Assembly: GCA_905480545.1 (NCBI GenBank)
Contig: CAJQQR010000052.1
Location: forward strand, 1 to 64,000
Source: an uncultured Pirellulaceae bacterium
GTDB taxonomy: Bacteria; Planctomycetota; Planctomycetia; Pirellulales; Pirellulaceae
Length of the DNA stretch: 64,000 nt
Direction: 5' to 3'
Positions within the stretch are counted from its first letter, which is position 1, and each line of letters starts with the position of its first letter. This document shows positions 9,634 to 18,866 of the stretch, piece after piece. Under the pieces are notes generated by a model, which saw only the letters and a program-made list of their open reading frames with translations, had not been told where the DNA came from and searched no databases. Made by a program: the position numbers and the translations under genes.

Positions 9634-10392
9634 ATGGATTTTCACGCGGCGATGGTTTTTCTAAAAGGCAAACCGCGACTTCATCCCAATGCAATAGTCG
9701 ACGCTTTTCAGGCGAACTTTTCGCAACATTCAATCGTCGGATTCGGCCAGATCGATGATCTGTCTTGGCAGTTTGAAATTGACGAAAATCCGATTCGAAT
9801 TGCTAGAGCGAATTTGCCTTTTCCGAAAGCCGAATTGAGTGGACCTTGTGAAGCAAGCCTTCTGTGGCCAACCGCCGCGAAAGACTTAAAAGAACACAAA
9901 ACTCATTTTGTGATTTCTCTCTCCACGGAAATGGATCCGAAAGTCGCGGCAAAGATCATAACTCGATTTACAGCAGCGGTTCTCGAGAGTTGCAGCGACG
10001 CCCTGGGGGTGTACTGGGGCAATGCGTGTTTGATCATTCCCAAAAAAATCTTTGTCAAATTTGCCTGCGAAGTGTTGCCACACGAGAATCCGATGTTTAT
10101 CTGGATCGATTACCGTGTCGGAAAATCTAATAAGGGAGTAACGTTTGGGTTTACCACCGGTTTACGAGCCTTTGGATTGCGCGAACTCGAGGCCCCAAAA
10201 GCAATGGAAGAACCAGCAGCATTAAGACAACGCTTGCTTGATTTGAGTGACTTTGTTTTATCCAATGGTGACTTATTCAAGGACGGACAAACGATCGGCG
10301 AGGACAGTTCTATCGTGATCGTTGCCGCCACAACCAAATCACAGTTCGGCCACCAAAAAGAAGTCATGCAATTGCAATATTCTCGCAATTGA
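9634..10392 (+). CDS. DUF4261-like protein
   Basis: A 252-aa soluble protein without signal peptide or membrane segment. Segments such as DALGVYWGNACLIIPKKIF and MFIWIDYRVGKSNKGVTFGFTTGLRAFGLRELE fit the DUF4261 domain, a family of unknown function seen in varied bacteria; this assignment is from memory of the family pattern. The ATG at 9634 is preceded by a weak AGCGGAAA ribosome site. It starts just past a terminator, so it is its own transcription unit. No function can be offered. Confidence 0.65.
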   Translation: MDFHAAMVFLKGKPRLHPNAIVDAFQANFSQHSIVGFGQIDDLSWQFEIDENPIRIARANLPFPKAELSGPCEASLLWPTAAKDLKEHKTHFVISLSTEMDPKVAAKIITRFTAAVLESCSDALGVYWGNACLIIPKKIFVKFACEVLPHENPMFIWIDYRVGKSNKGVTFGFTTGLRAFGLRELEAPKAMEEPAALRQRLLDLSDFVLSNGDLFKDGQTIGEDSSIVIVAATTKSQFGHQKEVMQLQYSRN

Positions 10393-10800
10393 TGACTCGA
10401 TCCATAGCCGCACTCGGAAGGCTGCAACACGTGCTTAACTGTCGACCTCACACATCCGTACGCTAAATCCGAGAGACACGATAAGCAGTGCCTTGTGCAC
10501 CTATAAGCGACAAATGGTGAACCACACTATCGCCACTGCGAATCAAAAGTAAATTCAGTGATAAGTGAAAGTTATTCAAACTTCGTACGTCATCATTGTC
10601 GATTTCATTCAAATGAAAAATCGCGAACACGCCGGTTCGACTAGCCTATCTTGGGGCAAGTGATACAATCTGGGAACACTGTAATGAACCGATTTTTTCT
10701 CGCGAACCTCTCAGAGTGAAATCGGGTCGAGCCATTTTGTGAATCGTTGTCAGTTAATCTATCAAAACCTGAAAATCTAATCTTCTTGGGAGAAATAAAA
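10393..10800. other. Gene-free region upstream of trxA
   Basis: About 410 bases. A GGTTCGACTAG segment near 10633 resembles a T-arm, but there is no acceptor stem or anticodon arm, so it is not a tRNA. I see no other structure. A TACAAT near 10664 could be a -10 box without a good -35 partner. Confidence 0.4.
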
Positions 10801-11127
10801 ATGGGAAATGTCGCTGAATTCACCGATGCGAATTTCGAAGCCGATGTCTTGAACTCCGATACGCCAGTCCTTGTTGACTTTTGGGCGACATGGTGCGGAC
10901 CTTGCCGTGCGGTTGCTCCAGTGATCGACGAGCTTGCCGGTGAATTTGATGACGTGAAATTCGGAAAGGTTGATATCGATAAGAATCGTGACATCGCGAT
11001 GAAGTACAAAGTTGAATCGATTCCAACGATCGTCATTTTCAAGAACGGTGAAATTGTTCAACGAACCATGGGTGCCCATCCGAAAAGTGTTTTGGCCAAG
11101 CTAGTTGAGGACGCCAAAGCAGAATAG
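10801..11127 (+). CDS. trxA: Thioredoxin
   Basis: A 108-aa classical thioredoxin reducing cytoplasmic protein disulfides. The redox motif is WCGPC in VLVDFWATWCGPCRAVAP, followed by the usual GKVDIDKNRDIA, the cis-proline segment ESIPTIVIFKNGE, and a terminal GAHPKSVL. Length is standard. The start at 10801 (MGNVAEFTD) has a good GGGAGA ribosome site eight to nine bases upstream; the frame extends to 10747 but those residues are not thioredoxin-like. A strong terminator follows. Confidence 0.96.
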   Translation: MGNVAEFTDANFEADVLNSDTPVLVDFWATWCGPCRAVAPVIDELAGEFDDVKFGKVDIDKNRDIAMKYKVESIPTIVIFKNGEIVQRTMGAHPKSVLAKLVEDAKAE

Positions 11128-11163
11128 GCAAACGAGTCACCAGTCAGAAAAGTCAGTTATTGA

Positions 11164-11192
11164 AAACGCGGATCGATTCCGCGTTTTTTTTT
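11164..11192 (+). terminator. Intrinsic terminator of trxA
   Basis: Perfect 9-bp stem AAACGCGGA / TCCGCGTTT with a 5-base loop, running into nine consecutive T. It lies 37 bases after the trxA stop. Confidence 0.92.
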
Positions 11193-11338
11193 GCATTTTT
11201 TAAACGTTCTGCTTACGGCATTTGATTCATGCGCAATTATGGTCTGCTCCTTCGGTTGTTTTTCGGATAAAATAAAACTCTCACCTAGATCTCCCGCCTA
11301 CCGACCTTGCCGGTTAACCTGCAAACGAACGAGAAGTC

Positions 11339-12493
11339 ATGAACAAAATTCCGTTGAGACCGAATCCGTTTTTTTTGTCCTTTGCTTTCATTATCTTTTC
11401 GTACACAAATCTCTTTGCACAGGACGATGCAACCGACCCCGTCGTTCGATTTGATTTGATCAAGCCAATCCTCGAAAAGAATTGCGTGGGCTGCCATAAC
11501 GCTGACGATGAAGCGGGCGGTGCCAATTTGGATGACATTGACACGATCAAAGACTATATCGAATCAGGCAAGCCGCTGGAAAGCACGATGTATCATTCGA
11601 TTCTTGGAACCGATGGCATGTCGATGATGCCACCGGAAGAAGATGACGATGGCAATGAACTTGCTCCTCTAAGCGAATTGGAAATTCTGGCGATTCATAC
11701 TTGGATCTCCCAGGGTGCATCTTTCGAAGGAGCCAAGATCAAAGAAAAAGTTGAAGAAACTCGCACGATTGTTTATCGATCGTTTCTATTCTCAGGTTAC
11801 TTCCATCCCGCGATTGTTCATTTTCCGATTGCGTTATTCTCGATCAGTGCTTTCTTTATCATTTTCTGCTTCCGCAGTGAAGCATTGTCTGATGACACCG
11901 CCTATTATTTACTTTTACTTGGAACGCTTTCGTCCATCGTAGCTTGCGTTTTTGGCTGGGCATTTGCGGATCGGAATCCGGTCGATATCTGGGATCTTTC
12001 GAAGGGAATCAATCGACATCGCTGGGTTGGAATTGGTGTGACCGTTGTTGCAATGATCGCGACCGTCCTCGGATGGAGAGCAAGAAATGATGTCATGGGA
12101 AAACGCAGTAATGGAATGTGGAAGTTCGGAACTGTTATTTGTGCAGCCTTGATTGGACTGGTTGGCCATCAAGGTGGTGAAGAAGTTTACGGCGAGGGAT
12201 TTTATGACAAGGCTGCTGAGAAACTTGATATTCCTTTCTGGCCATTCAAACCGGATAAAGAGGCTAAAGAGCAAGGTGATGTAGCCGATCAAAATGCAAA
12301 GGAAACAGCAGGCAAAGATGCCGCCAAAAAAGATGGCGATGCAAATGAGTCTGGCAAAAAAGTCGCTGATGAGAAAAAGGCTTCCGATAACGATGATTCA
12401 GGAAGTGACAAAAAGGCTTCTGATAGCGAGCCGAGTCAAGAACGAAAGCCGGACGCACCGCCCGTTGACCCGACAATCAAAAAAAAGGACTAG
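11339..12493 (+). CDS. Planctomycete cytochrome c domain plus DUF2231 membrane protein
   Basis: A 384-aa protein. A signal peptide (about 1-28) is followed by a planctomycete cytochrome c-like domain (PSCyt1) with one heme motif (ILEKNCVGCHNAD, Cys50-His54) and the usual MMPPEEDDDG distal segment. Four hydrophobic segments between about 155 and 285 form a DUF2231-type membrane domain (SGYFHPAIVHFPIALFS; paired-His pattern HRW, GHQGGEEVYG). The last 80 residues are a low-complexity Lys/Asp/Ala tail. Family context suggests a membrane-bound heme protein, possibly taking electrons in the periplasm. Start ATG 11339 follows a weak GAGAAG site. Convergent with the response regulator gene. Confidence 0.86.
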   Translation: MNKIPLRPNPFFLSFAFIIFSYTNLFAQDDATDPVVRFDLIKPILEKNCVGCHNADDEAGGANLDDIDTIKDYIESGKPLESTMYHSILGTDGMSMMPPEEDDDGNELAPLSELEILAIHTWISQGASFEGAKIKEKVEETRTIVYRSFLFSGYFHPAIVHFPIALFSISAFFIIFCFRSEALSDDTAYYLLLLGTLSSIVACVFGWAFADRNPVDIWDLSKGINRHRWVGIGVTVVAMIATVLGWRARNDVMGKRSNGMWKFGTVICAALIGLVGHQGGEEVYGEGFYDKAAEKLDIPFWPFKPDKEAKEQGDVADQNAKETAGKDAAKKDGDANESGKKVADEKKASDNDDSGSDKKASDSEPSQERKPDAPPVDPTIKKKD

Positions 12494-12553
12494 CGATTCT
12501 CGGTGACAAAACCCTGTTGCGAAAATTGATTTTTCCCAAGACGCGATCTGCGA

Positions 12554-14002
12554 TTACACCTTGTCGATTCCGTGGTCAGTCATTTTCTTTTTCAGTGTCG
12601 TTCGATGAATACCCAGTGCCTTTGCAGCAGCGACGTATTGGTTATCGAAATGCCGCATCACCGTTGCAAGGAACTCCGGTTCTAGTAGTTGTAAGAATTC
12701 ATTATATAAATCATGATTCTTTTCGCTTGATGACGCATGATTCTCCCGTAATCGGCGGAGTTGCTGTTCGGTCCATGTCCGCAATAGCTGGTTGATTCGA
12801 GCGGGTAATTCAGGCAGAGAATCTTCTTCCGAACGAATATGCTGCACTGGGGCCGGCAGATGCTCGGGCCTGATCTCACTGCCTCGAGCGAGAATCAAAG
12901 CGTGCTCGATAGAATTTCGAAGTTCGCGAACGTTGCCATGCCAAGTCCGTGATTTAATTTCCAATTTCGCTGATTCGCTTAACTCCGAATTCGGTGTCGA
13001 GGTTTCCAACTCACGAATAAAGAACTCCGCCAATTGAATGACATCATCTTCGCGGTCACGCAATGGCGGCAATTCGATTTGAAATGCGCAAATCCGGAAG
13101 AATAAATCATGTCGGAACGAACCAGAAGCGACCGCCGTTGAAAGATTCTGATGCGTCGCCGAGACTACTCGAAAATCGGTTTTTACTGGGACGCTTGCGC
13201 CGATCGGCAGCACTTCGCCCTGATCCAAACATCGCAATAGCTTGACCTGGATTGACATCGGAACCTCCGCCAACTCATCGAGAAACAGCGTCCCGCCATT
13301 GGCCTGTTCAAGCAGGCCCTTTCGATCGCCATCCGCGCCGGTAAATGAGCCGCGAACATGCCCGAACAGTTCGCTTTCGGCCAAAGTGGGCGAAAGCGCC
13401 GCGATGTTAACCGCAACAAACGGCTGCTCTGATCGCCTGCTATATCGATGTATGGCTCGAGCGGCAATTTCCTTGCCCGTACCACTTTCGCCAGTAATCA
13501 AAACGCTTGCATTCGATGTAGCGGCAAAAGCGATCCGCCGAAACAACTCTTGCATTTTTGAACAGCTCCCGACAATGTCGCCCAGCTTGTCACTCAGCGA
13601 ATCGCCATGGGACGCATTCGAATTTGGTCGCGTTGCCCTGAGATTTGATTCGATTGCACGCTCGATCACGTTTTTGACCCTGTCCAAATCAAAGGGCTTA
13701 GGCAGGTATTCGAATGCCCCATTTTTAATCGCGGCCACGGCGGAATCCAATTCGCCATACGCGGTCATGACGACAATCGGTGTCTCATCGCAAACGGATT
13801 GGAACTGCGACATCGCAGTTAAACCATCCATCCCGGGCAAACGAACATCGAGCACGATTGCGTTGGGACACTCTGTTTTTGCTGCAGCAAGACCGTCTTC
13901 CGCCGTTGAACAAATTACGACGTTATGCCCAAGTGACTTGCCAAGCTTTTCCAAACCCCAACAGATGCTCTCTTCGTCGTCGATGACCAGCAATTTTGCC
14001 AT
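12554..14002 (-). CDS. Sigma54-dependent response regulator (NtrC family)
   Basis: A 482-aa protein. Receiver domain 1-115 has phospho-acceptor Asp52 (VLDVRLPGMDG), the acidic pocket VIDDEE and Lys in PKPFD. The AAA+ domain follows with Walker A GESGTGKE (171-178), sigma54-contact loop GSFTGA (218-223) and Walker B LFLDEL (239-244). A Fis-type helix-turn-helix ends the protein (YVAAAKALGIHRTTLKKK). It lies 59 bases downstream of its histidine kinase on the same strand, so the pair forms an operon with the kinase first. The divergent gene on the other side of the kinase is a pilin-like protein with a sigma54-type promoter, a plausible target. Confidence 0.94.
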   Translation of the reverse strand: MAKLLVIDDEESICWGLEKLGKSLGHNVVICSTAEDGLAAAKTECPNAIVLDVRLPGMDGLTAMSQFQSVCDETPIVVMTAYGELDSAVAAIKNGAFEYLPKPFDLDRVKNVIERAIESNLRATRPNSNASHGDSLSDKLGDIVGSCSKMQELFRRIAFAATSNASVLITGESGTGKEIAARAIHRYSRRSEQPFVAVNIAALSPTLAESELFGHVRGSFTGADGDRKGLLEQANGGTLFLDELAEVPMSIQVKLLRCLDQGEVLPIGASVPVKTDFRVVSATHQNLSTAVASGSFRHDLFFRICAFQIELPPLRDREDDVIQLAEFFIRELETSTPNSELSESAKLEIKSRTWHGNVRELRNSIEHALILARGSEIRPEHLPAPVQHIRSEEDSLPELPARINQLLRTWTEQQLRRLRENHASSSEKNHDLYNEFLQLLEPEFLATVMRHFDNQYVAAAKALGIHRTTLKKKMTDHGIDKV

Positions 14003-14013
14003 AAGTTTTTTCA

Positions 14014-14047
14014 GTTGATCTAATTCGGTTGATCTAATTCGGTTGAT
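14014..14047. repeat. 14-bp tandem duplication between response regulator and kinase
   Basis: The unit GTTGATCTAATTCG occurs twice without mismatch (14014-14027, 14028-14041), followed by a partial third copy (GTTGAT). It lies in the 59-base kinase-regulator spacer. Confidence 0.9.
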
Positions 14048-14061
14048 TTAAAATTAGCGGT

Positions 14062-15471
14062 TCAAGAACGATTTGACGGCAAAACGGAGCACCGAAAGTT
14101 CAAGATAAATTCTGTCATTTCAAAATCACGTTTCCATTCTATCGTTCCGTCATGCTCTTCAACCGTTTGCTTTACAATCGCCAGCCCTAGCCCAACACCA
14201 TCCGCTTTGGTTGTCGCGAGCGGCTCAAAGAGTCGGTTTTCTATTTCGGGGTCAACTCCCAGACCATTATCGCGAATCGCTATCGAAATGCCCGAGTCGG
14301 AATCTTCCTCAAGACTAACGCATACCTGTTTGTTATTTTCCGTCAAATTTGCACTTGCCGCCTCGATTGCGTTCATCAAAAGATTATTGAGCATCTGCTC
14401 AAGACGATTCAAATTCCCTTCCATCATGATTGTTTTTTCAGGAATTCGCGAAACCAGCTCCACCGCAACGTGCCTGGCAACCGGTTGCAGCAACGGCATG
14501 TACCTCTTAATGAGGGCACCGACATCGATTGATTGCATATGCGTGTTCTTTTCGCGACCGATCGCAAGGAATTGTTTTTGAAAATCTTCCATGTGTCGTA
14601 GCTGCCGATTGGCAACAGCAAGGCTCTCATGATCAACGGTGCAAACCTCTTTGTGAAAATCAAGTGCAAGCCGGCAACCGGTGATTGAGTTCCTCATCTG
14701 ATGCGCAATTCCGCCACCCATCTGATCCAATGTAAAAAGCTTTTCCTGATTGCGGATTCGCTCCTCGTACAGTTTGAGTCGGCTCGCCATCTGATGGATG
14801 CACCGATAGAGCTCACCGATCTCATCGCTGCGTTTCTGCGCTTTGGCAAATTCGGGTTCGGTTTGGACTTGTGTCTCGAAATTCCCCTCGGCAATTTTTT
14901 CGACACGATGCTGCAATTGCCGAATGGGCTGGGTAACGCGTTTGATCACCCAGACGATTAAGCCAACAGTGATTAGGAGCGTCAGCACGCCGGTGATGAC
15001 TTGCGGCCAAATGGCACGATTGATCGATTCGGTCAATTGCCTCTTCGGGTAAAAGGCGAAAATGTTTTGAGCTCGTGAACTATTCAGCTCGCGACGAAAT
15101 GCGAAATAGCCGGTATTTTCGAAATGGGTTTCAATGACCGGCGACGAAGAATCTATTGCATACAAGTCTCCTGATTCGAGCATTTTTTTTACATTCTCTG
15201 CAGCAAGAAGACTGGTTGCATACATTTCCCCTTCACCGAAATCGACGATCACATGAATTGACGATATCGAGTGAACTTGACGCAGGACTGAATCTGTCAA
15301 TGGGAAAGATTTTTCCTCAATGGTGTCAAACAATTGGTTTACTTGATTTGCGATCTTTTGCTTTTCTGCACGAAATAGATTGGTCACATTTACCGACGTT
15401 GCAATTGTGATGCCCAATAGAAACACAATCGAAATCGGCAGCAAAATCTGGTTGCGGAGGTTCCAACTCAT
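14062..15471 (-). CDS. Membrane sensor histidine kinase
   Basis: A 469-aa kinase with transmembrane helix 1 at about 9-28, a roughly 125-residue periplasmic sensor, helix 2 at about 156-177, and a HAMP domain (178-236). The dimerisation/phospho-acceptor region has His257 in GGIAHQMRNSITG. The ATPase domain has an N-box (NNLLMNAIEAA), G1 (DNGLGVD) and G2 (GVGLGLAIV). The organisation resembles NtrB/PilS-type kinases that phosphorylate sigma54 activators, and it is the first gene of an operon with such an activator. The ATG at 15471 opens directly at the first membrane segment. It is divergent from the DUF1559 gene. Confidence 0.93.
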   Translation of the reverse strand: MSWNLRNQILLPISIVFLLGITIATSVNVTNLFRAEKQKIANQVNQLFDTIEEKSFPLTDSVLRQVHSISSIHVIVDFGEGEMYATSLLAAENVKKMLESGDLYAIDSSSPVIETHFENTGYFAFRRELNSSRAQNIFAFYPKRQLTESINRAIWPQVITGVLTLLITVGLIVWVIKRVTQPIRQLQHRVEKIAEGNFETQVQTEPEFAKAQKRSDEIGELYRCIHQMASRLKLYEERIRNQEKLFTLDQMGGGIAHQMRNSITGCRLALDFHKEVCTVDHESLAVANRQLRHMEDFQKQFLAIGREKNTHMQSIDVGALIKRYMPLLQPVARHVAVELVSRIPEKTIMMEGNLNRLEQMLNNLLMNAIEAASANLTENNKQVCVSLEEDSDSGISIAIRDNGLGVDPEIENRLFEPLATTKADGVGLGLAIVKQTVEEHDGTIEWKRDFEMTEFILNFRCSVLPSNRS

Positions 15472-15661
15472 TAGGCGATTTTTTTAAATTAGAATTTCAT
15501 GTCGAAAAAACTGGACGCTTGTTCAAAAAAGCAACCGAGCCGTGGGACTCAATTTGATTAAACTTTCAATTTCGCAATTAAAATGAATCGAGACGGTGTT
15601 GGCATTTCATTTGCTTTGAAATGTGGCTTGAGTCACGGAATCGACAAATCAACGACGGTAA
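15472..15661. other. Divergent control region between kinase and DUF1559 gene
   Basis: Shared upstream region of 190 bases. It holds the sigma54-type element at 15599-15615. An imperfect A/T-rich dyad (TTCAATTT ... AAAATGAA, about 15566-15587) lies around 50 bases upstream of the predicted start and could be an activator site; this is weak. Confidence 0.4.
15599..15615 (+). promoter_or_regulatory. Sigma54-type -24/-12 promoter upstream of DUF1559 gene
   Basis: TTGGCATTTCATTTGC carries GG at 15601-15602 and GC at 15613-15614, exactly 10 bases apart. It matches the consensus TGGCACG-N4-TTGCW at 10 of 12 positions (TGGCA, then TTGCT). The predicted start is near 15626, 36 bases before the ATG at 15662. 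Confidence 0.6.
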
Positions 15662-16792
15662 ATGCACAAATTGAAAAAAGAATTGACGATGTTTCTTTTT
15701 ACGGCCAACCAACGAAACGCACACGGAATCAAAAAAGCACGGCATTCTTGCCTTGCAATGGATCGGAACGTGCTTGCCTATTCTAGCCCAATACCCCCAC
15801 GCGGTTTTACGCTGGTTGAACTATTGGTCGTGATCGCAATCATCGGCATCTTGATCGCCATACTCCTGCCCGCCGTTCAAGCCGCTCGAGAAGCCGCGCG
15901 TCGAATTCAGTGCGGTAACAATCTTCGACAAATCGCATTGGCCACGCACAATTATGAAAGTAGCTTTCGGTGCTTACCACCAAGCACGATCGTCAACCTA
16001 TCCGACGAAGCCACTGCGAATAACGGAGCGTGGGGGGTCCACGGGCGGATACTGTCCTTTTTGGAGCAAGGCAATCTATACGAGAATGTTGATATCAGCA
16101 AAGGCTGGGACTTCCAAGAGGCAATCGATAAAGTCAAAATCGCGGGCTTTGGTTGCCCATCAGATCCCGGCTCGTTTTTGATTCGGGATCCAGGAAAAGG
16201 CAAAGTCCGACTGTACCCGACATCCTACGGTTTTAACTTTGGGACTTGGTTTGTCTTCGATCCAGTCAACCGAACGAAGGGCGATGGTGTCTTTTACCCA
16301 AACAGCTTCTTGAAATTCAGTTCAATACGAGACGGCTTGAGCAATACTGTTTTGTGCTCGGAAGTGCGCGGTTGGACACCTTACACCCGAAACGGGGGGC
16401 CTTCGCAAATCGACATTCCAAATTCGATCGAAGAAGCGTCCGCCGTGATTGCATCGGGTGCACAGTTCAAAAACACCGGACACACGGAATGGCCTGATGG
16501 ACGAGTTCATCACACGGGCTTTACCGCGACGATGACTCCCAATACGTTCACTCCGTTTGAGAAAGACGGCCAAATCTACGATGCCGATTTCAATTCCTGG
16601 CAAGAGGGAAAAAATGGATCATCAGGCGTGCCCACTTACGCAATGATCACCTCACGCAGCTTTCACCCTAACATTGTTCAGGCTGCCTTTCTGGATGGTA
16701 GCGTCCAAGTCATTGCCGAGGAAATTGAACTGTATTCGTGGCGGGCGATGGCGACCCGAAATGGTGGTGAAGTGGCAAATCTATCGAACTGA
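15662..16792 (+). CDS. DUF1559 type IV pilin-like secreted protein
   Basis: Planctomycete family with a prepilin-type N-terminus and DUF1559 (PF07596). The cleavage/methylation motif and hydrophobic helix are textbook (RGFTLVELLVVIAIIGILI, continuing LLPAVQAAREAARR). The DUF1559 signature follows (CGNNLRQIALATHNYE), ending with the SFHPNIVQAAFLDGSVQ segment that matches the family's HxGG...DGSV pattern. Cleavage is expected after Gly48 of this frame. The leader is long; ATGs at 15689 or 15758 would give leaders of 39 or 16 residues, and no clear ribosome site decides. A sigma54-type promoter lies upstream. Hundreds of paralogs per genome are usual; role uncertain, probably a pseudopilin-like surface component. 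Confidence 0.88.
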   Translation: MHKLKKELTMFLFTANQRNAHGIKKARHSCLAMDRNVLAYSSPIPPRGFTLVELLVVIAIIGILIAILLPAVQAAREAARRIQCGNNLRQIALATHNYESSFRCLPPSTIVNLSDEATANNGAWGVHGRILSFLEQGNLYENVDISKGWDFQEAIDKVKIAGFGCPSDPGSFLIRDPGKGKVRLYPTSYGFNFGTWFVFDPVNRTKGDGVFYPNSFLKFSSIRDGLSNTVLCSEVRGWTPYTRNGGPSQIDIPNSIEEASAVIASGAQFKNTGHTEWPDGRVHHTGFTATMTPNTFTPFEKDGQIYDADFNSWQEGKNGSSGVPTYAMITSRSFHPNIVQAAFLDGSVQVIAEEIELYSWRAMATRNGGEVANLSN

Positions 16793-16954
16793 TTTCGCCA
16801 AGAATGAACCCCAGGCAGAATATTCTTTGCAATCATTAAAGTTCGCCTAAACCAACTATGCAAAATTGTCCGATGACTATTCCAGGATGCGGAATGTTTT
16901 TTCGTTTCGTCGAACCCTAGTGTATCGCCACTTCTTCAAGTGAAGAAATTGACA

Positions 16955-17212
16955 ATGAGCTCTACGAAAACACGCCTTTTTGGCTTTACCTTGTTGCTTT
17001 TTATCTGCTGTTTAATGCAAACAGGATGCGCGATGTGCTGCGGAACATACGATGAGGCCTACAATGGCTACGGGGGCTTGTACGAGCGTGAGGATCTGTT
17101 TCACGGTCGCGTAGGATCACCCTTCTCAGATCCAAGTGCCGCTTACCGGAATGCGGAATACGCGCCGGTTGAAGGCGAAGTTATCGAACAACTCGCGCCA
17201 ATCCAACAATAA
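16955..17212 (+). CDS. Small putative lipoprotein
   Basis: An 85-aa protein with a basic start, a hydrophobic stretch (LFGFTLLLFICCLMQTGC) and a lipobox-like LMQTGC, so lipidation at that Cys is likely. The mature part has a further Cys pair (AMCCG) and is rich in Tyr, Gly and Glu. The ATG at 16955 is preferred to the in-frame GTG at 16940 since it gives a compact signal. I do not recognise the family. It lies 162 bases after the DUF1559 gene on the same strand and might be co-transcribed. No terminator is seen. Confidence 0.7.
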   Translation: MSSTKTRLFGFTLLLFICCLMQTGCAMCCGTYDEAYNGYGGLYEREDLFHGRVGSPFSDPSAAYRNAEYAPVEGEVIEQLAPIQQ

Positions 17213-17500
17213 GTGCCGCGCCCCTTTTCATATCGATATCACTTCGTCGGCCCAAAGCTAATCGGATCTGTGCGATGCCACCGTGCGATCAAGTCTAACC
17301 CCACTTAACGACGGTCGAAGCACTGGTTCGGCCTCAAAATGCATGCCCCAAAAGGCAATGGCGTCCCTGCAGATCAAAAAGCTCAACGCGGCTTGCGATA
17401 TTCTTTGCGGAGCAATCTCAATCAGCATTTTCGCGAAACGATACGCTAGCGACTCTTGCAATCATCCAACTGGCGTCAAATTCGGGTCCTGAGTCAACGA

Positions 17501-18289
17501 CTAGCTGTCAAGCGAATGAAGACCACACTCGGTCTTCGCACTGCCACTCCAACGCCCCGCTCGTTCATCTTCGCCGATCTGAATCGGACGAGTGCAGGGC
17601 TCGCACCCGATGCTTGGAAATCCTTGATCGTGAAGCGGATTATACGGAACGTCGTTGTCCAAAATCGCTGTCCAAATGTCACCCTTGGTAAGATTGGCGA
17701 GCGGATTGATCTTCACCAACTTGAACTTGTCATCCCAGCCCACGATCGGCGCCGCTGCTCGATCCGGGCTCTGATCACGGCGAATCGCACTAATCCAAGC
17801 GGTCTTTCCTGAGATCGCCTTGTTCAAGACCTTGATCTTTCGATCGAAACAACATTGGCTTGGGTTCGTTTGATAAAGCGGACCACCGTTTGCCGCTTCG
17901 TATTCCGCAACCGACTCATCCGGTCGGCAAAGCTCAACTTCGATGCCCAGTTTTTGCTTGGTAAGCTCCCGTAACTCCAAGGTTTCCTTGAACTGATAAC
18001 CGGTATCCAAATTGAAACAGTGGACCGACCTATCAATCTGAGAAAGATGATGCAGGATCACCATGCCTTCGGGACCAAAAGCCGTCGCAAACGTCAATCC
18101 ATTTCCAAATCGTTCGATTCCCCATCGGATAATTTCTTCGGGTGTCGACGATTCAAGCTCTCGGTTGCGTTCCTCAAGCTCGGAAAGCAGCTTCTTATGC
18201 TTCTCAGATGGAACGTTAGGAACAACTCGCAATTGGGGAACCATGGGCGAAGCAATAGAAGTCATCGGTTTTGCGGGCTGCTGAAGCAT
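17501..18289 (-). CDS. cysH: Adenylyl-sulfate (APS) reductase, assimilatory
   Basis: A 262-aa enzyme that reduces activated sulfate to sulfite. The PAPS/APS-reductase fold is shown by TFATAFGPEGMVILHHL (P-loop-like SGG position) and CFNLDTGYQFKETLEL. Four cysteines for a [4Fe-4S] cluster are present as the CC pair in NPSQCCFDRK and the CxxC in GCEPCTRP. The catalytic Cys is in the C-terminal ECGLH. The cluster cysteines mark it as the APS-using type rather than the PAPS-only enterobacterial enzyme. I use the ATG at 18289; the TTG at 18301 and an ATG at 18265 are alternatives. Thioredoxin (trxA in this window) is the usual electron donor of the family. Confidence 0.92.
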   Translation of the reverse strand: MLQQPAKPMTSIASPMVPQLRVVPNVPSEKHKKLLSELEERNRELESSTPEEIIRWGIERFGNGLTFATAFGPEGMVILHHLSQIDRSVHCFNLDTGYQFKETLELRELTKQKLGIEVELCRPDESVAEYEAANGGPLYQTNPSQCCFDRKIKVLNKAISGKTAWISAIRRDQSPDRAAAPIVGWDDKFKLVKINPLANLTKGDIWTAILDNDVPYNPLHDQGFPSIGCEPCTRPIQIGEDERAGRWSGSAKTECGLHSLDS

Positions 18290-18701
18290 CTTAAATGACA
18301 AACATGATAAAGTTAGTAAAGTATAATCTGTTTGGTCTCATTTTCAATCGGTTGTTACAACGGGAAAAATCCACCATTTCCGATGTTTCGGTTTAAACAA
18401 TAGTGAAAGCTCTTTTCTAAACCAACAAGAGTCGCGTCTCCTTCGTTTTGGAAGTGAAGAAACTCAGGCTATGCATTCAATGCACAAAAGCGATAGCACA
18501 TGAAGTTGGAAGAAAGAACGGCATCGAATTCTCTTTCTGCCACACATTTCGATTATTCTGGCGTCAGAAATCGCTTTATCGAGTATTGCCACAAAAGCAA
18601 TCGCCGTGCATTTGGCAGATTCGTCTATAATGATTAGGTGCCGTCAGCAGGCAAATGAAACCGGCAACACCCAAGTATCCACTCAAACTCCTACGCAACC
18701 C
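18290..18701. other. Divergent gene-free region
   Basis: About 410 bases between cysH and the one-helix protein. It is moderately A/T-rich with no convincing gene, RNA or repeat. It presumably contains the cysH promoter. Confidence 0.35.
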
Positions 18702-18866
18702 ATGACGATGCAACTGATTTCACTTTTTGCAGAACAGTCTTACGCAGCATCCTATGCCGTTTATTTTTTATTCGTCTTGCTCGGTGCGTGCGCGATCGCG
18801 ATCCCTCGATTTCGAACCGAGGATCCATTAGCAAAAAAGAAAGCGATCAAAAATCGAAAGAAGTAG
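18702..18866 (+). CDS. Small single-helix membrane protein
   Basis: A 54-aa protein: a short N-terminus, one transmembrane helix (YAVYFLFVLLGACAIAI), then a basic cytoplasmic tail (RFRTEDPLAKKKAIKNRKK). Topology by the positive-inside rule is N-out, C-in. The frame is open from 18606, but the helix-proximal ATG at 18702 (MTMQLISLF) gives the compact form seen in small planctomycete membrane proteins. No family assigned; the main support is the clean helix plus basic tail. Confidence 0.55.
   Translation: MTMQLISLFAEQSYAASYAVYFLFVLLGACAIAIPRFRTEDPLAKKKAIKNRKK

Noticed and set aside
10620..10670. GGTTCGACTAG segment resembling a tRNA T-arm
   Set aside because: No acceptor stem, D-arm or anticodon arm can be folded around it.
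13242..14018. 258-codon frame antisense to the response regulator
   Set aside because: Opposite strand encodes a complete receiver-AAA-Fis protein; the frame has no domain pattern.
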